Assembly (NCBI RefSeq): GCF_900102195.1
Contig: NZ_FNBE01000002.1
Location: forward strand, 248,001-312,000
Direction of reading: 5' to 3'
Source: Pseudonocardia oroxyli
GTDB taxonomy: Bacteria > Actinomycetota > Actinomycetes > Mycobacteriales > Pseudonocardiaceae
DNA length: 64,000 bases
Shown here in pieces: positions 40,707 to 49,423 of this stretch. The notes under the pieces were generated by a model. It was not told where the DNA came from. It made no database searches and saw only the letters and a program-made list of their open reading frames with translations. The translations under genes and the position numbers were made by a program. Positions within the stretch are counted from its first letter, which is position 1, and each line of letters starts with the position of its first letter.

Positions 40707-40874
40707 ATGGGCAAGGCGACGGACGTCCGTCCGAAGATCACTCTTGCGTGCGAGGAGTGCAAGCACCGCAACTACATCACCAAGAAGAACCGGCGGAACG
40801 ACCCCGACCGGCTCGAGGTGAAGAAGTTCTGCCCGAACTGCGGCACCCACCGCGCGCACCGCGAGACCCGCTGA
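40707..40874 (+). CDS. rpmG: ribosomal protein bL33, zinc-binding form
   Basis: A 55-residue bL33 with zinc-ribbon cysteines CEECKHRNY and CPNCGTHR. It starts [13 protein letters not shown] at ATG 40707. It lies in the classical order tRNA-Thr, tRNA-Met, rpmG, hadA, hadB seen in mycobacteria. It would be used under normal zinc supply; the cysteine-free copy at 39476 is its probable replacement. HadA starts 3 bases after its stop. Confidence 0.97.
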   Translation: MGKATDVRPKITLACEECKHRNYITKKNRRNDPDRLEVKKFCPNCGTHRAHRETR

Positions 40875-40877
40875 TCC

Positions 40878-41312
40878 GTGCCCGACGAGTCCTTCGTCGG
40901 GCGGGCTCTCCCCACCACCGGCCCCTTCCAGGTCGGCCGGGAGAAGGTCCGCGAGTTCGCCACCGCGATCGGTGACACGTCCCCGTTGTGCCACGACCGC
41001 GAGGTCGCGCGCGCAGCGGGGCATCGTGATGTCGTGGCGCCCCCGACGTTCTCCACGACCTTCACCATGCCGCTGATCGAGGCGTTCCTGAAGGACCCGG
41101 CGTTCGGCTGGGACTACACCCGCATGGTCCACGGCGACCAGCGCATCGTGTTCCACCGGCCCATCGTCGCGGGAGACGAGCTGTTCACCACGATCCACGT
41201 GGACTCCCTCACCACGCGCGCGGGCAGCCACATGCTGACCCTGCGCTGCGAGGTGGCCACCGCGGACGAGCCCGTCGCCACGACGACGAGCCTGCTGGTG
41301 ACCCAGGCATGA
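40878..41312 (+). CDS. hadA: MaoC-like dehydratase subunit, HadA-type
   Basis: A 144-residue hot-dog fold protein. In mycobacteria HadA pairs with HadB to dehydrate 3-hydroxyacyl-ACP in FAS-II (mycolic acid elongation). It starts GTG 40878 and has ATAIGDTSPLCHDREVARAAGHRDVVAPPTF and TRMVHGDQRIVFHRPIVAGD, both typical. Like other HadA it lacks the catalytic Asp-His pair, which is in HadB. It overlaps hadB by 4 bases. Whether this organism makes mycolic acids is not shown; many relatives keep the pair without them. Confidence 0.9.
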   Translation: MPDESFVGRALPTTGPFQVGREKVREFATAIGDTSPLCHDREVARAAGHRDVVAPPTFSTTFTMPLIEAFLKDPAFGWDYTRMVHGDQRIVFHRPIVAGDELFTTIHVDSLTTRAGSHMLTLRCEVATADEPVATTTSLLVTQA

Positions 41313-41728
41313 GCGAGCAGGGCCCCGTCGTCGCGGGCACCGAGCTGCCGCCGCTGGAGCTGCGGTTCACCCGCGCGGACCTCGTCCGCTACGCGGGCGC
41401 CTCCGGCGACCTGAACCCCATCCACTGGAGCGACCGCGTCGCCGGGATCGCGGGCCTGCCGGGCGTGATCGCGCACGGCATGCTGACCCTCGGGGCCGCC
41501 GGTCGGATCGTCACCGACTGGGTCGGCGACCCCGCCCGGATCCGCAGCTACGGCGCCCGCTTCACCCGCCCCGTCCTGGTCCCGGACGACGACGAGGGGG
41601 CCACCGTGCTCGTCACCGCGACGGTCACCGGGGTCTCCGACGGGATCGCGAAAGTGGACATCAAGGCCGTCTACGACGGCAAGGGCGTTCTCGGGCGCGC
41701 GCAGGCGGAGGTTCTCCTCCCCGAGTAG
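41309..41728 (+). CDS. hadB: MaoC-like dehydratase subunit, HadB-type
   Basis: A 139-residue MaoC hydratase with the catalytic Asp-x4-His motif in GASGDLNPIHWSDRVA and LPGVIAHGMLTLG, the core of the active half. It overlaps hadA by ATGA and should form a heterodimer with it. Its stop is followed by a 75-base gap before a small HhH-like gene. Confidence 0.92.
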   Translation: MSEQGPVVAGTELPPLELRFTRADLVRYAGASGDLNPIHWSDRVAGIAGLPGVIAHGMLTLGAAGRIVTDWVGDPARIRSYGARFTRPVLVPDDDEGATVLVTATVTGVSDGIAKVDIKAVYDGKGVLGRAQAEVLLPE

Positions 41729-41803
41729 GTGTGTCCTGTTGCTCCGATGGCGCGGGAGGGCCAGTCTGCGTCCCGACGATCCGTCGACGTGAGGAGCAGC
41801 ACG

Positions 41804-42013
41804 GTGAAGTTCGGCAAGCTCGTGGACAAGGCCTGGGAAGAGAAGACCGCGGACGAGATCCTCAAGGCGCCGCCGTCCGCGCTCGAGGGCCTCACCGAGA
41901 AGCACGACGAGCAGCTGGCCGCCTTCGGCATCAAGACCGTCGGTGACCTCGCGAAGTGGAAGTACGCGAAGCGCGCCGCCGCACTGGCGGACCTCGCCGA
42001 CACCGACAAGTAG
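41804..42013 (+). CDS. small conserved helical protein
   Basis: A 69-residue protein from GTG 41804 after GAGGAG. KFGKLVDKAWEEKTADEILKAPPSALEGLTEKHDEQLAAFGIKTVGDLAKWKYAKRA resembles the helix-hairpin-helix repeats of DNA- or RNA-binding proteins (the GLTEKHDEQLAAFGIKTVGDL part). No enzymatic motif. It ends at a strong terminator shared with the convergent aminotransferase. Confidence 0.7.
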   Translation: MKFGKLVDKAWEEKTADEILKAPPSALEGLTEKHDEQLAAFGIKTVGDLAKWKYAKRAAALADLADTDK

Positions 42014-42019
42014 AACGCC

Positions 42020-42053
42020 GAAGGGCGGGCGACCCTCGGGTCGCCCGCCCTTC
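42020..42053. terminator. bidirectional terminator
   Basis: Sixteen-base arms, from GAAGGGCGGGCGACCC to GGGTCGCCCGCCCTTC, pair perfectly around a 2-base loop. It lies 6 bases after the small helical gene and 11 bases before the aminotransferase stop on the other strand, so it ends transcription from both sides. Confidence 0.88.
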
Positions 42054-42064
42054 GTGTGCGCCCG

Positions 42065-43306
42065 CTACTTCGCCTCGGCCAGCAGCTCACCCATCCGCGT
42101 GACGCCGGTCTTCAGGTCGTCGTCGCTCAGGGCGTAGGAGAGCCGGAAGTAGCCGGGGGTGCCGAAGGCCTCGCCCGGGACCACCGCGACCTCGGCCTCC
42201 TCCAGCACCACGGCGGCGAGGTCGAGGCTGGTCTCGATGTGCCGGCCGCGGATCTCCTTGCCCAGCAGGCCGCGCACGTCCGGGTAGGCGTAGAACGCGC
42301 CCTTCGGGGTAGGGCACTCGACGCCCGGGATCGCGGACAGCAGCTCCACGATCGTCCGGCGGCGCCGGTCGAAGGCGCGCTTCATCTCGTCCACGGCGTC
42401 CAGCGAGCCGGTGAGGGCCTCGATCGCGGCGCGCTGCGACACGTTCGCCACGTTCGACGACAGGTGGCTCTGCAGGTTCGTCGCCGCCTTGATGACGTCG
42501 GTGGGGCCGACCATCCAGCCCACCCGCCAGCCGGTCATCGCGTAGGTCTTCGCGACGCCGTTGAGCACCACGCAGGTGTCCGCGAGCTCGGGCACGGCGA
42601 CGGGCATGGAGACGGCCTCGGCGCCGTCGTAGGTGAGGTGCTCGTAGATCTCGTCGGTGACGACCCACACGCCGTTGTCGACGGCCCAGCGGCCCACGGC
42701 CTCGGTCAGCTCACGGGACGCGACCGCGCCGGTCGGGTTCGAGGGCGAGCACCACAGCAGCACCTTGGTCTTCTCGGTGCGCGCGGCCTCGAGCTGCTCG
42801 ACGCTGGGCAGGTAGTCGGTCTCCGGACCGGTCACCACGACCGCGGGGGTGCCGCCCGCGAGGGTGATCGCCTCCGGGTAGGTGGTCCAGTACGGGGCCG
42901 GGAGGATGACCTCGTCGCCCGGGTCCAGCAGGGTGGCGAAGGTCTGGTACACGGCCTGCTTGCCGCCGTTGGTCACGAGCACCTGGTTCGCGGCGATCTC
43001 GTAGCCGCTGTCCCGCTTGGTCTTCGCGACGATCGCGGCCTTGAGCTCGGGGAGCCCGCCCGCGGGGGAGTAGCGGTGGTTCTTCGGGTCGGCCGCGGCC
43101 GCCTGCGCCGCCTCGACGATCGCCGGGGGCGTCGGGAAGTCCGGCTCGCCCGCGCCGAAGCCGATCACCGGGCGGCCCTCGGCCTTGAGCGCCTTCGCCT
43201 TCGCGTCGACGGCGAGCGTGGCGGACTCGGCGATCCCGCCGATCCGTGCGGAGACCCGCGGCTTCGGTGCCGATCCTGTCTGTGCAGATCCAGTCGGTGC
43301 GGACAT
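42065..43306 (-). CDS. aspartate/aromatic aminotransferase, class I
   Basis: A 413-residue PLP enzyme of the aspartate aminotransferase type (AspC-like, common next to secE-nusG in actinomycetes). Motifs are [15 protein letters not shown] near the start, [19 protein letters not shown] and the PLP lysine in [17 protein letters not shown]. It transfers the amino group between aspartate and 2-oxoglutarate. ATG 43306 is used; ATG 43315 would add three residues. It ends at the shared bidirectional terminator. Confidence 0.94.
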   Translation of the reverse strand: MSAPTGSAQTGSAPKPRVSARIGGIAESATLAVDAKAKALKAEGRPVIGFGAGEPDFPTPPAIVEAAQAAAADPKNHRYSPAGGLPELKAAIVAKTKRDSGYEIAANQVLVTNGGKQAVYQTFATLLDPGDEVILPAPYWTTYPEAITLAGGTPAVVVTGPETDYLPSVEQLEAARTEKTKVLLWCSPSNPTGAVASRELTEAVGRWAVDNGVWVVTDEIYEHLTYDGAEAVSMPVAVPELADTCVVLNGVAKTYAMTGWRVGWMVGPTDVIKAATNLQSHLSSNVANVSQRAAIEALTGSLDAVDEMKRAFDRRRRTIVELLSAIPGVECPTPKGAFYAYPDVRGLLGKEIRGRHIETSLDLAAVVLEEAEVAVVPGEAFGTPGYFRLSYALSDDDLKTGVTRMGELLAEAK

Positions 43307-43385
43307 GGCCCTCATCCTCGCGCACGACGGGTACCCTCGTGCGAGTGGGTTTCCGGCCCGGTGCGGGGCACTGCGGCGGGTGTCG

Positions 43386-43457
43386 TAGACTCGTCCCGCC
43401 GGGCGCACCGGATCTTTCGGTGCGCCTGCTCCGCGCCCGTCCCCGGGCGGTGCGGAG
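43386..43457 (+). promoter_or_regulatory. leader with -10 element and two hairpins before tRNA-Trp
   Basis: TAGACT at 43386-43391 matches a strong actinomycete -10 element. Two hairpins follow: 43402-43426 (GGCGCACCG and CGGTGCGCC, loop of 7) and 43429-43457 (CTCCGC-GCCCG paired with CGGGC and GCGGAG). They lie directly before tRNA-Trp. They may mark RNA processing or stabilise the leader; the hairpin pair is unusually compact. Confidence 0.5.
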
Positions 43458-43463
43458 TGGCGA

Positions 43464-43539
<76 letters not shown>

Positions 43540-43605
43540 CACCGGGACAGGACCATCCGAACGTGAGGCGAAGGCGGGCGTGCGCCCGTCGGTGAGGACG
43601 AACAG

Positions 43606-43953
43606 GTGAGCGACGAGGAGGCGGGGCGCGAGCGCCCCAGGTCCGCGGCAGACCGCCGCGGACGCCGCGCGTCGTCATCCGGGTCCGAGGCCTCCGGCGC
43701 GGTGACGGCGGGCAAGGGTCGTCCCACCCGCTCCCGCGGCGAGAGCGCGCCCAAGAAGGCGTCGATCTTCGCGCGGCTGGTCCGGTTCCTCCGCGAGGTC
43801 GTGGCGGAGCTGCGCAAGGTCATCTGGCCCACGCGCAAGCAGCTGGTCACCTACACGATCGTCGTCCTGGTGTTCGTCGCCTTCATGGTCGCGCTGGTGT
43901 CGCTGCTGGACTGGGTGTTCGGACTGGGCGTCGAGGCCCTGTTCGGGGCATAG
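43606..43953 (+). CDS. secE: preprotein translocase subunit SecE
   Basis: A 115-residue protein with one C-terminal membrane helix. The conserved core is RFLREVVAELRKVIWPTRKQLVTYTIVVLVFVAFMVALVS. The N-terminal 50 residues are charged, Ser/Arg-rich and probably disordered, an extension common in actinomycetes. GTG 43606 is the start. It stabilises SecY in the translocon. NusG follows after 48 bases. Confidence 0.96.
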   Translation: MSDEEAGRERPRSAADRRGRRASSSGSEASGAVTAGKGRPTRSRGESAPKKASIFARLVRFLREVVAELRKVIWPTRKQLVTYTIVVLVFVAFMVALVSLLDWVFGLGVEALFGA

Positions 43954-44001
43954 CCGGGTACCGGACCCACCCGAGAAGCTGACGACGGAAGCGAGAAGCA
44001 C

Positions 44002-44901
44002 GTGACCTCCCCAGACGGCCGCCCGGCCGAGGACGAGACGCCGGTCCAGGAGACCGACGTCGAGCTGGCCCACGGCGAGGACGCGGCGTCCGACTCCTAC
44101 ACCGACCCCGAGGACGTCGAGACCGCGGGTGCCGCGGCCGAGACGCTCGAGGCGCAGTCCGCGGCCGAGGACGCCGACCTCGAGGACGCGGACGGCGTCG
44201 ACACCGACGAGACCGTCGCCGAGATCGCGGACGAGACCGCGACGGACGAGGCACTCGCCGAGGAGCCCGCCGAGGAGGAGGACCCGGTCGCCGCGATGAC
44301 CGAGGCCCTGCGCCGCGCACCGGGTGACTGGTACGTCGTGCACTCCTACGCCGGCTACGAGAACAAGGTCAAGACCAACCTCGAGACGCGCGTGCAGACG
44401 CTGGACGTCGAGGACTACATCTTCCAGGTCGAGGTGCCCACCGAGGAGGTCACCGAGATCAAGAACGGCCAGCGCAAGCAGGTGCAGCGCAAGGTGCTGC
44501 CCGGCTACATCCTGGTCCGGATGGAGCTCAACGACCAGTCGTGGGGCGCCGTCCGCAACACCCCGGGCGTCACCGGGTTCGTGGGCGCGACGAACAAGCC
44601 GTCGCCCCTGACCCTGAACGAGGTGCTCAAGTTCCTGCTGCCGAAGCAGGAGGCGCCCAAGGAGAAGGCGGCCGCGGCGGCCGGGGGTGGCGCGTCGACG
44701 TCGTCCTCCGGCGGTTCCGCGGCGGTCGAGGTCGACTTCGAGGTCGGCGAGTCGGTCACCGTCATGGACGGCCCGTTCGCCACTCTCCCGGCCACGATCA
44801 ACGAGGTCAACGTCGACGCGCAGAAGCTGAAGGTGCTGGTCAGCATCTTCGGCCGAGAGACGCCGGTCGAGCTGGCCTTCAGCCAGGTCTCCAAGATCTA
44901 A
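44002..44901 (+). CDS. nusG: transcription elongation/antitermination factor NusG
   Basis: A 299-residue NusG. The first about 108 residues form an acidic extension. The NGN domain starts [24 protein letters not shown] (from residue 109), with [20 protein letters not shown] domain with [22 protein letters not shown] and [17 protein letters not shown] ends the protein. Between them is a low-complexity Ala/Gly/Ser linker ([17 protein letters not shown]). It couples RNA polymerase to Rho and to ribosomes. Typical bacterial NusG is about 180 residues. Confidence 0.96.
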   Translation: MTSPDGRPAEDETPVQETDVELAHGEDAASDSYTDPEDVETAGAAAETLEAQSAAEDADLEDADGVDTDETVAEIADETATDEALAEEPAEEEDPVAAMTEALRRAPGDWYVVHSYAGYENKVKTNLETRVQTLDVEDYIFQVEVPTEEVTEIKNGQRKQVQRKVLPGYILVRMELNDQSWGAVRNTPGVTGFVGATNKPSPLTLNEVLKFLLPKQEAPKEKAAAAAGGGASTSSSGGSAAVEVDFEVGESVTVMDGPFATLPATINEVNVDAQKLKVLVSIFGRETPVELAFSQVSKI

Positions 44902-44956
44902 GCTTCACGCGCGGGGCAGGTCCGCGCGGGAGAAGTCGACACTCAAGGAACACAGA

Positions 44957-45388
44957 ATGCCTCCCAAGAAGCGGAAGCTCTCCGCGATCATCAAGCTCCA
45001 GATCAAGGCGGGCGCCGCGACGCCCGCCCCGCCGGTCGGCCCCGCGCTGGGTCAGCACGGCGTGAACATCATGGAGTTCTGCAAGGCGTACAACGCCGCC
45101 ACCGAGGCCCAGCGCGGCGACGTGGTGCCGGTCGAGATCTCGGTGTACGAGGACCGCTCGTTCACCTTCGAGCTCAAGACCCCGCCCGCGGCGAAGCTGC
45201 TGCTCAAGGCGGCGGGCGTCGAGAAGGGCTCCGGCACCCCGCACACCACCAAGGTCGCGTCCGTGACCATGGACCAGGTGCGGGAGATCGCGCAGCTCAA
45301 GATGCGCGACCTCAACGCCAACGACCTCGACGGCGCCGCGAAGATCATCGCCGGCACCGCCCGGTCGATGGGCATCACGGTCAACTGA
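44957..45388 (+). CDS. rplK: ribosomal protein uL11
   Basis: A 143-residue uL11, starting [46 protein letters not shown]. It is the base of the L7/L12 stalk and the target of thiopeptide antibiotics. It follows nusG by 55 bases and precedes rplA by 64, in the standard order. The leader between them may hold L1 regulation, but no clear structure is seen. Confidence 0.98.
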   Translation: MPPKKRKLSAIIKLQIKAGAATPAPPVGPALGQHGVNIMEFCKAYNAATEAQRGDVVPVEISVYEDRSFTFELKTPPAAKLLLKAAGVEKGSGTPHTTKVASVTMDQVREIAQLKMRDLNANDLDGAAKIIAGTARSMGITVN

Positions 45389-45452
45389 CCACCGTTCGCG
45401 TGGGAGAGCCGGGCGCGGCTCGGACCACGACTCTTCTTCTGAAGGACTGAAG

Positions 45453-46169
45453 ATGGCAAAGCGCAGCAAGATCTACGAGCAGGCCGCGGCCAAGATCGAC
45501 CGCGACACCCTGTACTCGCCCCTCCAGGCCGCGACGCTGGCCAAGGAGACCGCGAGCACCAAGATGGACGCGACCGTCGAGGTCGCCATGCGGCTGGGCG
45601 TCGACCCCCGCAAGGCGGACCAGATGGTCCGCGGGACCGTGAACCTGCCCCACGGGACCGGTAAGACCGCCCGGGTCATCGTCTTCGCCGTCGGCGACAA
45701 GGCCGCCGAGGCCGAGGCCGCGGGTGCCGACGTCGTCGGCGCCGAGGACCTGATCGAGCGGATCCAGGGCGGCTGGCTGGACTTCGACGCCGCCATCGCC
45801 ACCCCGGACCAGATGGCCAAGGTCGGTCGGATCGCGCGCATCCTGGGCCCGCGTGGCCTGATGCCGAACCCGAAGACCGGCACCGTCACCCCGGACGTGA
45901 CCCGCGCCGTCGCCGACATCAAGGGCGGCAAGATCAACTTCCGGGTCGACAAGCAGGCCAACCTGCACCTGGTCATCGGCAAGGCCTCGTTCGACACCGA
46001 GAAGCTGGTGGAGAACTACGGCGCCGCGCTGGACGAGATCCTGCGGGCCAAGCCGTCGGCCGCCAAGGGCCGCTACATCAAGAAGATCACGGTCTCCACG
46101 ACCACGGGCCCGGGTATCCCGGTCGACCCGAACCGCACCCGCAACCTGCTGGTGGACGAGACCGTCTGA
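45453..46169 (+). CDS. rplA: ribosomal protein uL1
   Basis: A 238-residue uL1, starting [29 protein letters not shown]. It holds the signature [23 protein letters not shown]. It binds 23S rRNA at the E site and normally represses its own operon. A strong terminator follows within 20 bases, so the secE-nusG-rplK-rplA block ends here and rplJ must be elsewhere. Confidence 0.98.
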   Translation: MAKRSKIYEQAAAKIDRDTLYSPLQAATLAKETASTKMDATVEVAMRLGVDPRKADQMVRGTVNLPHGTGKTARVIVFAVGDKAAEAEAAGADVVGAEDLIERIQGGWLDFDAAIATPDQMAKVGRIARILGPRGLMPNPKTGTVTPDVTRAVADIKGGKINFRVDKQANLHLVIGKASFDTEKLVENYGAALDEILRAKPSAAKGRYIKKITVSTTTGPGIPVDPNRTRNLLVDETV

Positions 46170-46184
46170 GTCTCGACGCGACCC

Positions 46185-46216
46185 GAACGCCCCCTCCCGA
46201 CCGGGAGGGGGCGTTC
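46185..46216. terminator. terminator after rplA
   Basis: Perfect 14-base arms, GAACGCCCCCTCCC and GGGAGGGGGCGTTC, with a 4-base loop, followed by GTCGTTCC. It is placed 15 bases after the rplA stop and about 60 bases before the end of the convergent mcr gene. Confidence 0.88.
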
Positions 46217-46274
46217 GTCGTTCCGGGACCACCGGCCCCGCGAGTCCCGCACTCGGGCCACGCGAGTCGGACGC

Positions 46275-47378
46275 TCAGGTCCAGTCGGCCAGCACGTCGT
46301 CGACCGACTCGAGCTCCGAGGCCTTGCCCAGCACCCGGGTCGCCGTCCGGGAGAAGCGCGGGGCGGGTGCGGCCTGCGGCACGTCGTCCTGCGTGACGAT
46401 CGTGCTCCGCGCGGCCATGTGCGGGTGGTTCGCGACCTCGCCGAAGGCCAGCACCGGCGTGGTGCAGGCGTCCGTCCCGTCGAAGATCGCGGCCCACTCG
46501 TCCCGGGACTTCCTGGCGAAGACCTCGGTGAAGCGCGCCTTGATCGTGGGCCAGGACGTCGGATCCATCTGCGGTGGCAGGTCGGCCGGGTCGATCTGCA
46601 GGCCCTCGAGCAGCTGCGCGTAGAACTGTGGCTCGATGGCTCCCACGGCCATGAACCCGCCGTCCGCGCAGGCGTAGGTGTCGTAGAACGGCGCGTACCC
46701 GTCCAGCAGGTTGGCGCCCGGCGCGTCCTGCCAGGCACCCACGCTCAGCATCGACCACACCATCTGCACCAGCAGGCTGGCCCCGTCGACCATCGCGGCG
46801 TCCACGACCTGGCCCTCGCCGGACCCGCGCGCCTCGAACAGCGCGGCGAGGACGCCGATGACCAGCAGCATCGAGCCGCCGCCGAAGTCGCCGACCAGGT
46901 TCAGCGGCGGCACCGGGCGCTCGCCGTTCCCGCGGCCGATCGCGTGCAGCGCGCCGGTCAGCGAGATGTAGTTGATGTCGTGGCCCGCGCGGTCGGCCAT
47001 CGGGCCGTCCTGGCCCCAGCCGGTCATCCGGCCGTAGACGAGCTTCGGGTTGCGCGCGTGGCACTCCGCCGGTCCCACGCCGAGCCGCTCGGTCACGCCG
47101 GGGCGGTAGCCCTCCAGCAGCACGTCGGCCTGCTCGACCAGCCGCAGCACGGTCTCGCGGCCCTCCGCGGTCTTGAGGTCGGCCGCGACCCGCCGCCGCC
47201 CGCGCAGCGTCGGGTCGACGGGCCCGCCGATCTGCAGGCCGCCGGGCCGGTCGATGCGTACGACCTCGGCGCCGAGATCGCCCAAGATCATCGCCGCGTG
47301 CGGGCCGGGCCCGATTCCGGCGAGCTCGACGACCCGTACGCCGGCGAGGGGTCCGCTCCGAGGTGCCACCTGTACCAC
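46275..47378 (-). CDS. mcr: alpha-methylacyl-CoA racemase (Mcr-type CaiB family)
   Basis: A 367-residue CoA-transferase III family enzyme. The Mcr hallmarks are [51 protein letters not shown] and [16 protein letters not shown]. In mycobacteria Mcr flips the 2-methyl centre of branched acyl-CoAs for beta-oxidation of sterol side chains. GTG 47378 is the start. Two dyads upstream (47387-47418) may bind a repressor. It fits a lipid- or sterol-degrading lifestyle together with the P450-ligase pair and mce operon. Confidence 0.93.
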   Translation of the reverse strand: MVQVAPRSGPLAGVRVVELAGIGPGPHAAMILGDLGAEVVRIDRPGGLQIGGPVDPTLRGRRRVAADLKTAEGRETVLRLVEQADVLLEGYRPGVTERLGVGPAECHARNPKLVYGRMTGWGQDGPMADRAGHDINYISLTGALHAIGRGNGERPVPPLNLVGDFGGGSMLLVIGVLAALFEARGSGEGQVVDAAMVDGASLLVQMVWSMLSVGAWQDAPGANLLDGYAPFYDTYACADGGFMAVGAIEPQFYAQLLEGLQIDPADLPPQMDPTSWPTIKARFTEVFARKSRDEWAAIFDGTDACTTPVLAFGEVANHPHMAARSTIVTQDDVPQAAPAPRFSRTATRVLGKASELESVDDVLADWT

Positions 47379-47386
47379 CCTTGCAT

Positions 47387-47418
47387 AATCGATCGATCGT
47401 TCAGTACTGCCGGTACTG
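47387..47418 (-). promoter_or_regulatory. paired dyads upstream of mcr
   Basis: A 10-bp perfect palindrome CGATCGATCG (47390-47399) inside AATCGATCGATCGTT is followed by CAGTAC and GTACTG (47402-47418), a second dyad with 5-base spacer. They lie 9-40 bases upstream of the mcr start. Lipid-gene TetR repressors in actinomycetes often use GATCG-rich palindromes, so the first may be an operator. Confidence 0.45.
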
Positions 47419-47429
47419 TACGGGGCGGG

Positions 47430-48884
47430 TCACGCGACCGCGACGGCCTCGTCGGCCCCCGTCTCCGGCTGGTGGTCCAGACCCTGCCAGGCCGCGGTGA
47501 GCTGATCCAGCGCCTCGGCCATCCGGTCGGGCCGCAGCGTGAACGGCAGCCGGAGATGGCGTTCGAACGCGCCGTCCACCCCGAACCGCGGTCCGGCGGC
47601 GAGCAGCAGACCGTGCCGCCGCGCCGCGCCCGCCAGCCTGCTGGAGACCGGTTCGCCCAGGTCGACCCACAGGGACAGGCCGCCGGACGGGTGGTTGGGG
47701 CGCCAGTCGGGGAAGGCTCGGGCCAGGCCCGCGCGCAGGTCCGCCCGCGCCGCGCGCAGATCCTGCTGCCGCTCGGCGACAACGCTCTCGACGTCGTCGA
47801 GCAGGCGGGCGGTCACCAGCTGGTCCAGCACCGCCCCGCCCAGGTCGACGGCGGGGCGCAGCCCGGCCAACCGGCGCACGAGCGGCGCCGCGGCCCGGAT
47901 CCAGCCGATCCGCAGGCCGCCCCAGAACACCTTGCTGGCGGACCCGATGGTGATCACCAGCGGCGACTCCGGGGCGCCCGCCGCCACCGGCGTCGGCGGG
48001 GGGACGTCGAGGGGGAGCTCGGTGAGCGTCTCGTCCACGACGAGCGGGGTGCGGGTCCGCCGGGCGAGGTCGACGACGGCGGCGCGGTCGGCGGGGGCCA
48101 TCACCGCCCCCGTCGGGTTGTGGAAGTCCGGGACCAGGTAGATCAGCGCGGGGTTGGCGTCCCGGACGGTCTCGCGCAGCAGCTCCACGTCCCAGCCGGT
48201 GCTCGTGAGCGGCACGGGGACAGGGCGAGCGCCGCGGGCCCGGATCGCGTCGAGCGCGTTGGGGTAGGTGGGGTGCTCCACGAGCACCCGGTCGCCGGGG
48301 TTGGTGAACAGGCTCATGAGCAGCGCGATCGCGTTCTGCGCGCCGGTGGTGACGAGGATCTGGTCGGGTGTGGTCGGCACGCCGCGCGCGGTGAACCGGT
48401 GCGCCACGGCGCGGCGCAGCTCCGGGGTCCCCGCGAGGGAGTAGCCGTGGCCGCCGAGATGGCCGTCGAGCTCGACGACGGCGTCCGCGGCGGCCCGGCG
48501 GAGGGCGTCGGTGGGCGCGGAGAGGGCCGCGTGGGCCAGGTCGAGCAGGGTGCCGCCGACCAGCGGCGAGAAGGGGGTCTCCGGTTCGAGCGGATCGCCG
48601 CCCGCGGGGGTGGGGACGCGCGTGACGCTGCCCGACCCCCGCCTGCTGTCGAGGTAGCCGTCGGTGCGCAGCGTCTCGTAGGCGGCGGCGACGGTCGTCC
48701 GGCTGACGTCGAGCGCGGCGGCGAGCTCCCGCTCCGCGGGAATCCGGGTGCCGAGCGCCAGCCTGCCGTCCAGGATGAGCAGGCGGACGCGGTCGGCGAG
48801 GGCCACGGCCAGGCCGCGGTCGTCCGGCGGGCGCCAGGTGCCGAGGAGGCGGCTGAAGCTCGCACTGCCGATCCGACGAGCCAT
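47430..48884 (-). CDS. MocR-type GntR/aminotransferase regulator
   Basis: A 484-residue fusion. Residues about 20-95 form a GntR winged helix (ALADRVRLLILDGRLALGTRIPAERELAAALDVSRTTVAAAYETLRTDGYL). The rest is a PLP aminotransferase-like domain with DFHNPTGAVMAPADR and the PLP lysine in ITIGSASKVFWGGLRIGW. MocR proteins use PLP to sense vitamin B6 or an amino compound. Start ATG 48884. An inverted repeat (48901-48927) in the divergent intergenic region is the likely operator. Confidence 0.93.
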   Translation of the reverse strand: MARRIGSASFSRLLGTWRPPDDRGLAVALADRVRLLILDGRLALGTRIPAERELAAALDVSRTTVAAAYETLRTDGYLDSRRGSGSVTRVPTPAGGDPLEPETPFSPLVGGTLLDLAHAALSAPTDALRRAAADAVVELDGHLGGHGYSLAGTPELRRAVAHRFTARGVPTTPDQILVTTGAQNAIALLMSLFTNPGDRVLVEHPTYPNALDAIRARGARPVPVPLTSTGWDVELLRETVRDANPALIYLVPDFHNPTGAVMAPADRAAVVDLARRTRTPLVVDETLTELPLDVPPPTPVAAGAPESPLVITIGSASKVFWGGLRIGWIRAAAPLVRRLAGLRPAVDLGGAVLDQLVTARLLDDVESVVAERQQDLRAARADLRAGLARAFPDWRPNHPSGGLSLWVDLGEPVSSRLAGAARRHGLLLAAGPRFGVDGAFERHLRLPFTLRPDRMAEALDQLTAAWQGLDHQPETGADEAVAVA

Positions 48885-48900
48885 CAGTCCACCTCTGCAT

Positions 48901-48927
48901 GATTGGCTATCCCGGGAGGGGCCAATC
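48901..48927. promoter_or_regulatory. inverted repeat between mocR and the divergent small gene
   Basis: GATTGGC (48901-48907) and GCCAATC (48921-48927) form a perfect 7-bp dyad with a 13-base spacer. It occupies the short intergenic region before both start codons. MocR regulators usually bind here and control themselves and the divergent gene. Confidence 0.55.
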
Positions 48928-48944
48928 TTACGCAGACTGGAGTC

Positions 48945-49178
48945 ATGACAGCTACCGTCCTGCTCTCGGTCCTCGTCCTCATCGCCCTCGCGGCACCGCG
49001 CTACGGCGTGGACAGCCGCTCGCCCCACGGTGCCGCGCGCCGCGCCCACACCCCGTGGGGCGACGTGCAGGCCGCCTGGTCGCGGCTGCGCTCCGCGGCG
49101 GACCGGCCACCACGACTCAGGCCCGGTACTCCCAGTGGTCTCGGGTCAGCGTCCCGAGCCCGTCCCCTTCGGTCGTGA
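48945..49178 (+). CDS. small membrane-anchored protein, hypothetical
   Basis: A 77-residue frame from ATG 48945. An N-terminal helix (TATVLLSVLVLIALAAPRYGVDSR) would anchor it to the membrane, with a short hydrophilic part after it. The last 62 bases overlap the convergent 49117-49374 gene, which makes the C-terminal portion doubtful. A position divergent to the MocR gene suggests it is its target. AGGGG-like site upstream. Confidence 0.5.
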   Translation: MTATVLLSVLVLIALAAPRYGVDSRSPHGAARRAHTPWGDVQAAWSRLRSAADRPPRLRPGTPSGLGSASRARPLRS

Positions 49179-49374
49179 AGTAGTAGCGGCCGGACTGCCA
49201 CCCGTCCCGGTCCGCGACGTCGGCGAGCACGGCCTCGGTCCACCGATGCCACTCGTCGGCGTCGCGGGGTGCCGGATCCGGGGTGTCCGCGACGACGACG
49301 GTGAAGTCGTGCAACCGCCCGCGCAACGACGTCCACATCTGCACGTCGATGGTCACGGTCTCCGGCAGGTCCAC
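49117..49374 (-). CDS. hypothetical protein
   Basis: An 85-residue soluble protein with strand-helix-strand pattern (MDLPETVTIDVQMWTSLRG, then DEWHRWTEAVLADVADRDGW, ending GLGTLTRDHWEYRA). No family recognised. It shares 62 bases with the convergent small membrane gene. The composition (many Trp and Asp) looks like a real protein. Confidence 0.5.
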   Translation of the reverse strand: MDLPETVTIDVQMWTSLRGRLHDFTVVVADTPDPAPRDADEWHRWTEAVLADVADRDGWQSGRYYFTTEGDGLGTLTRDHWEYRA

Positions 49375-49423
49375 GGACGGAGTATCGGCTCACCCCCGTT
49401 CGGTCGCCTGCGGGATCACCCGA

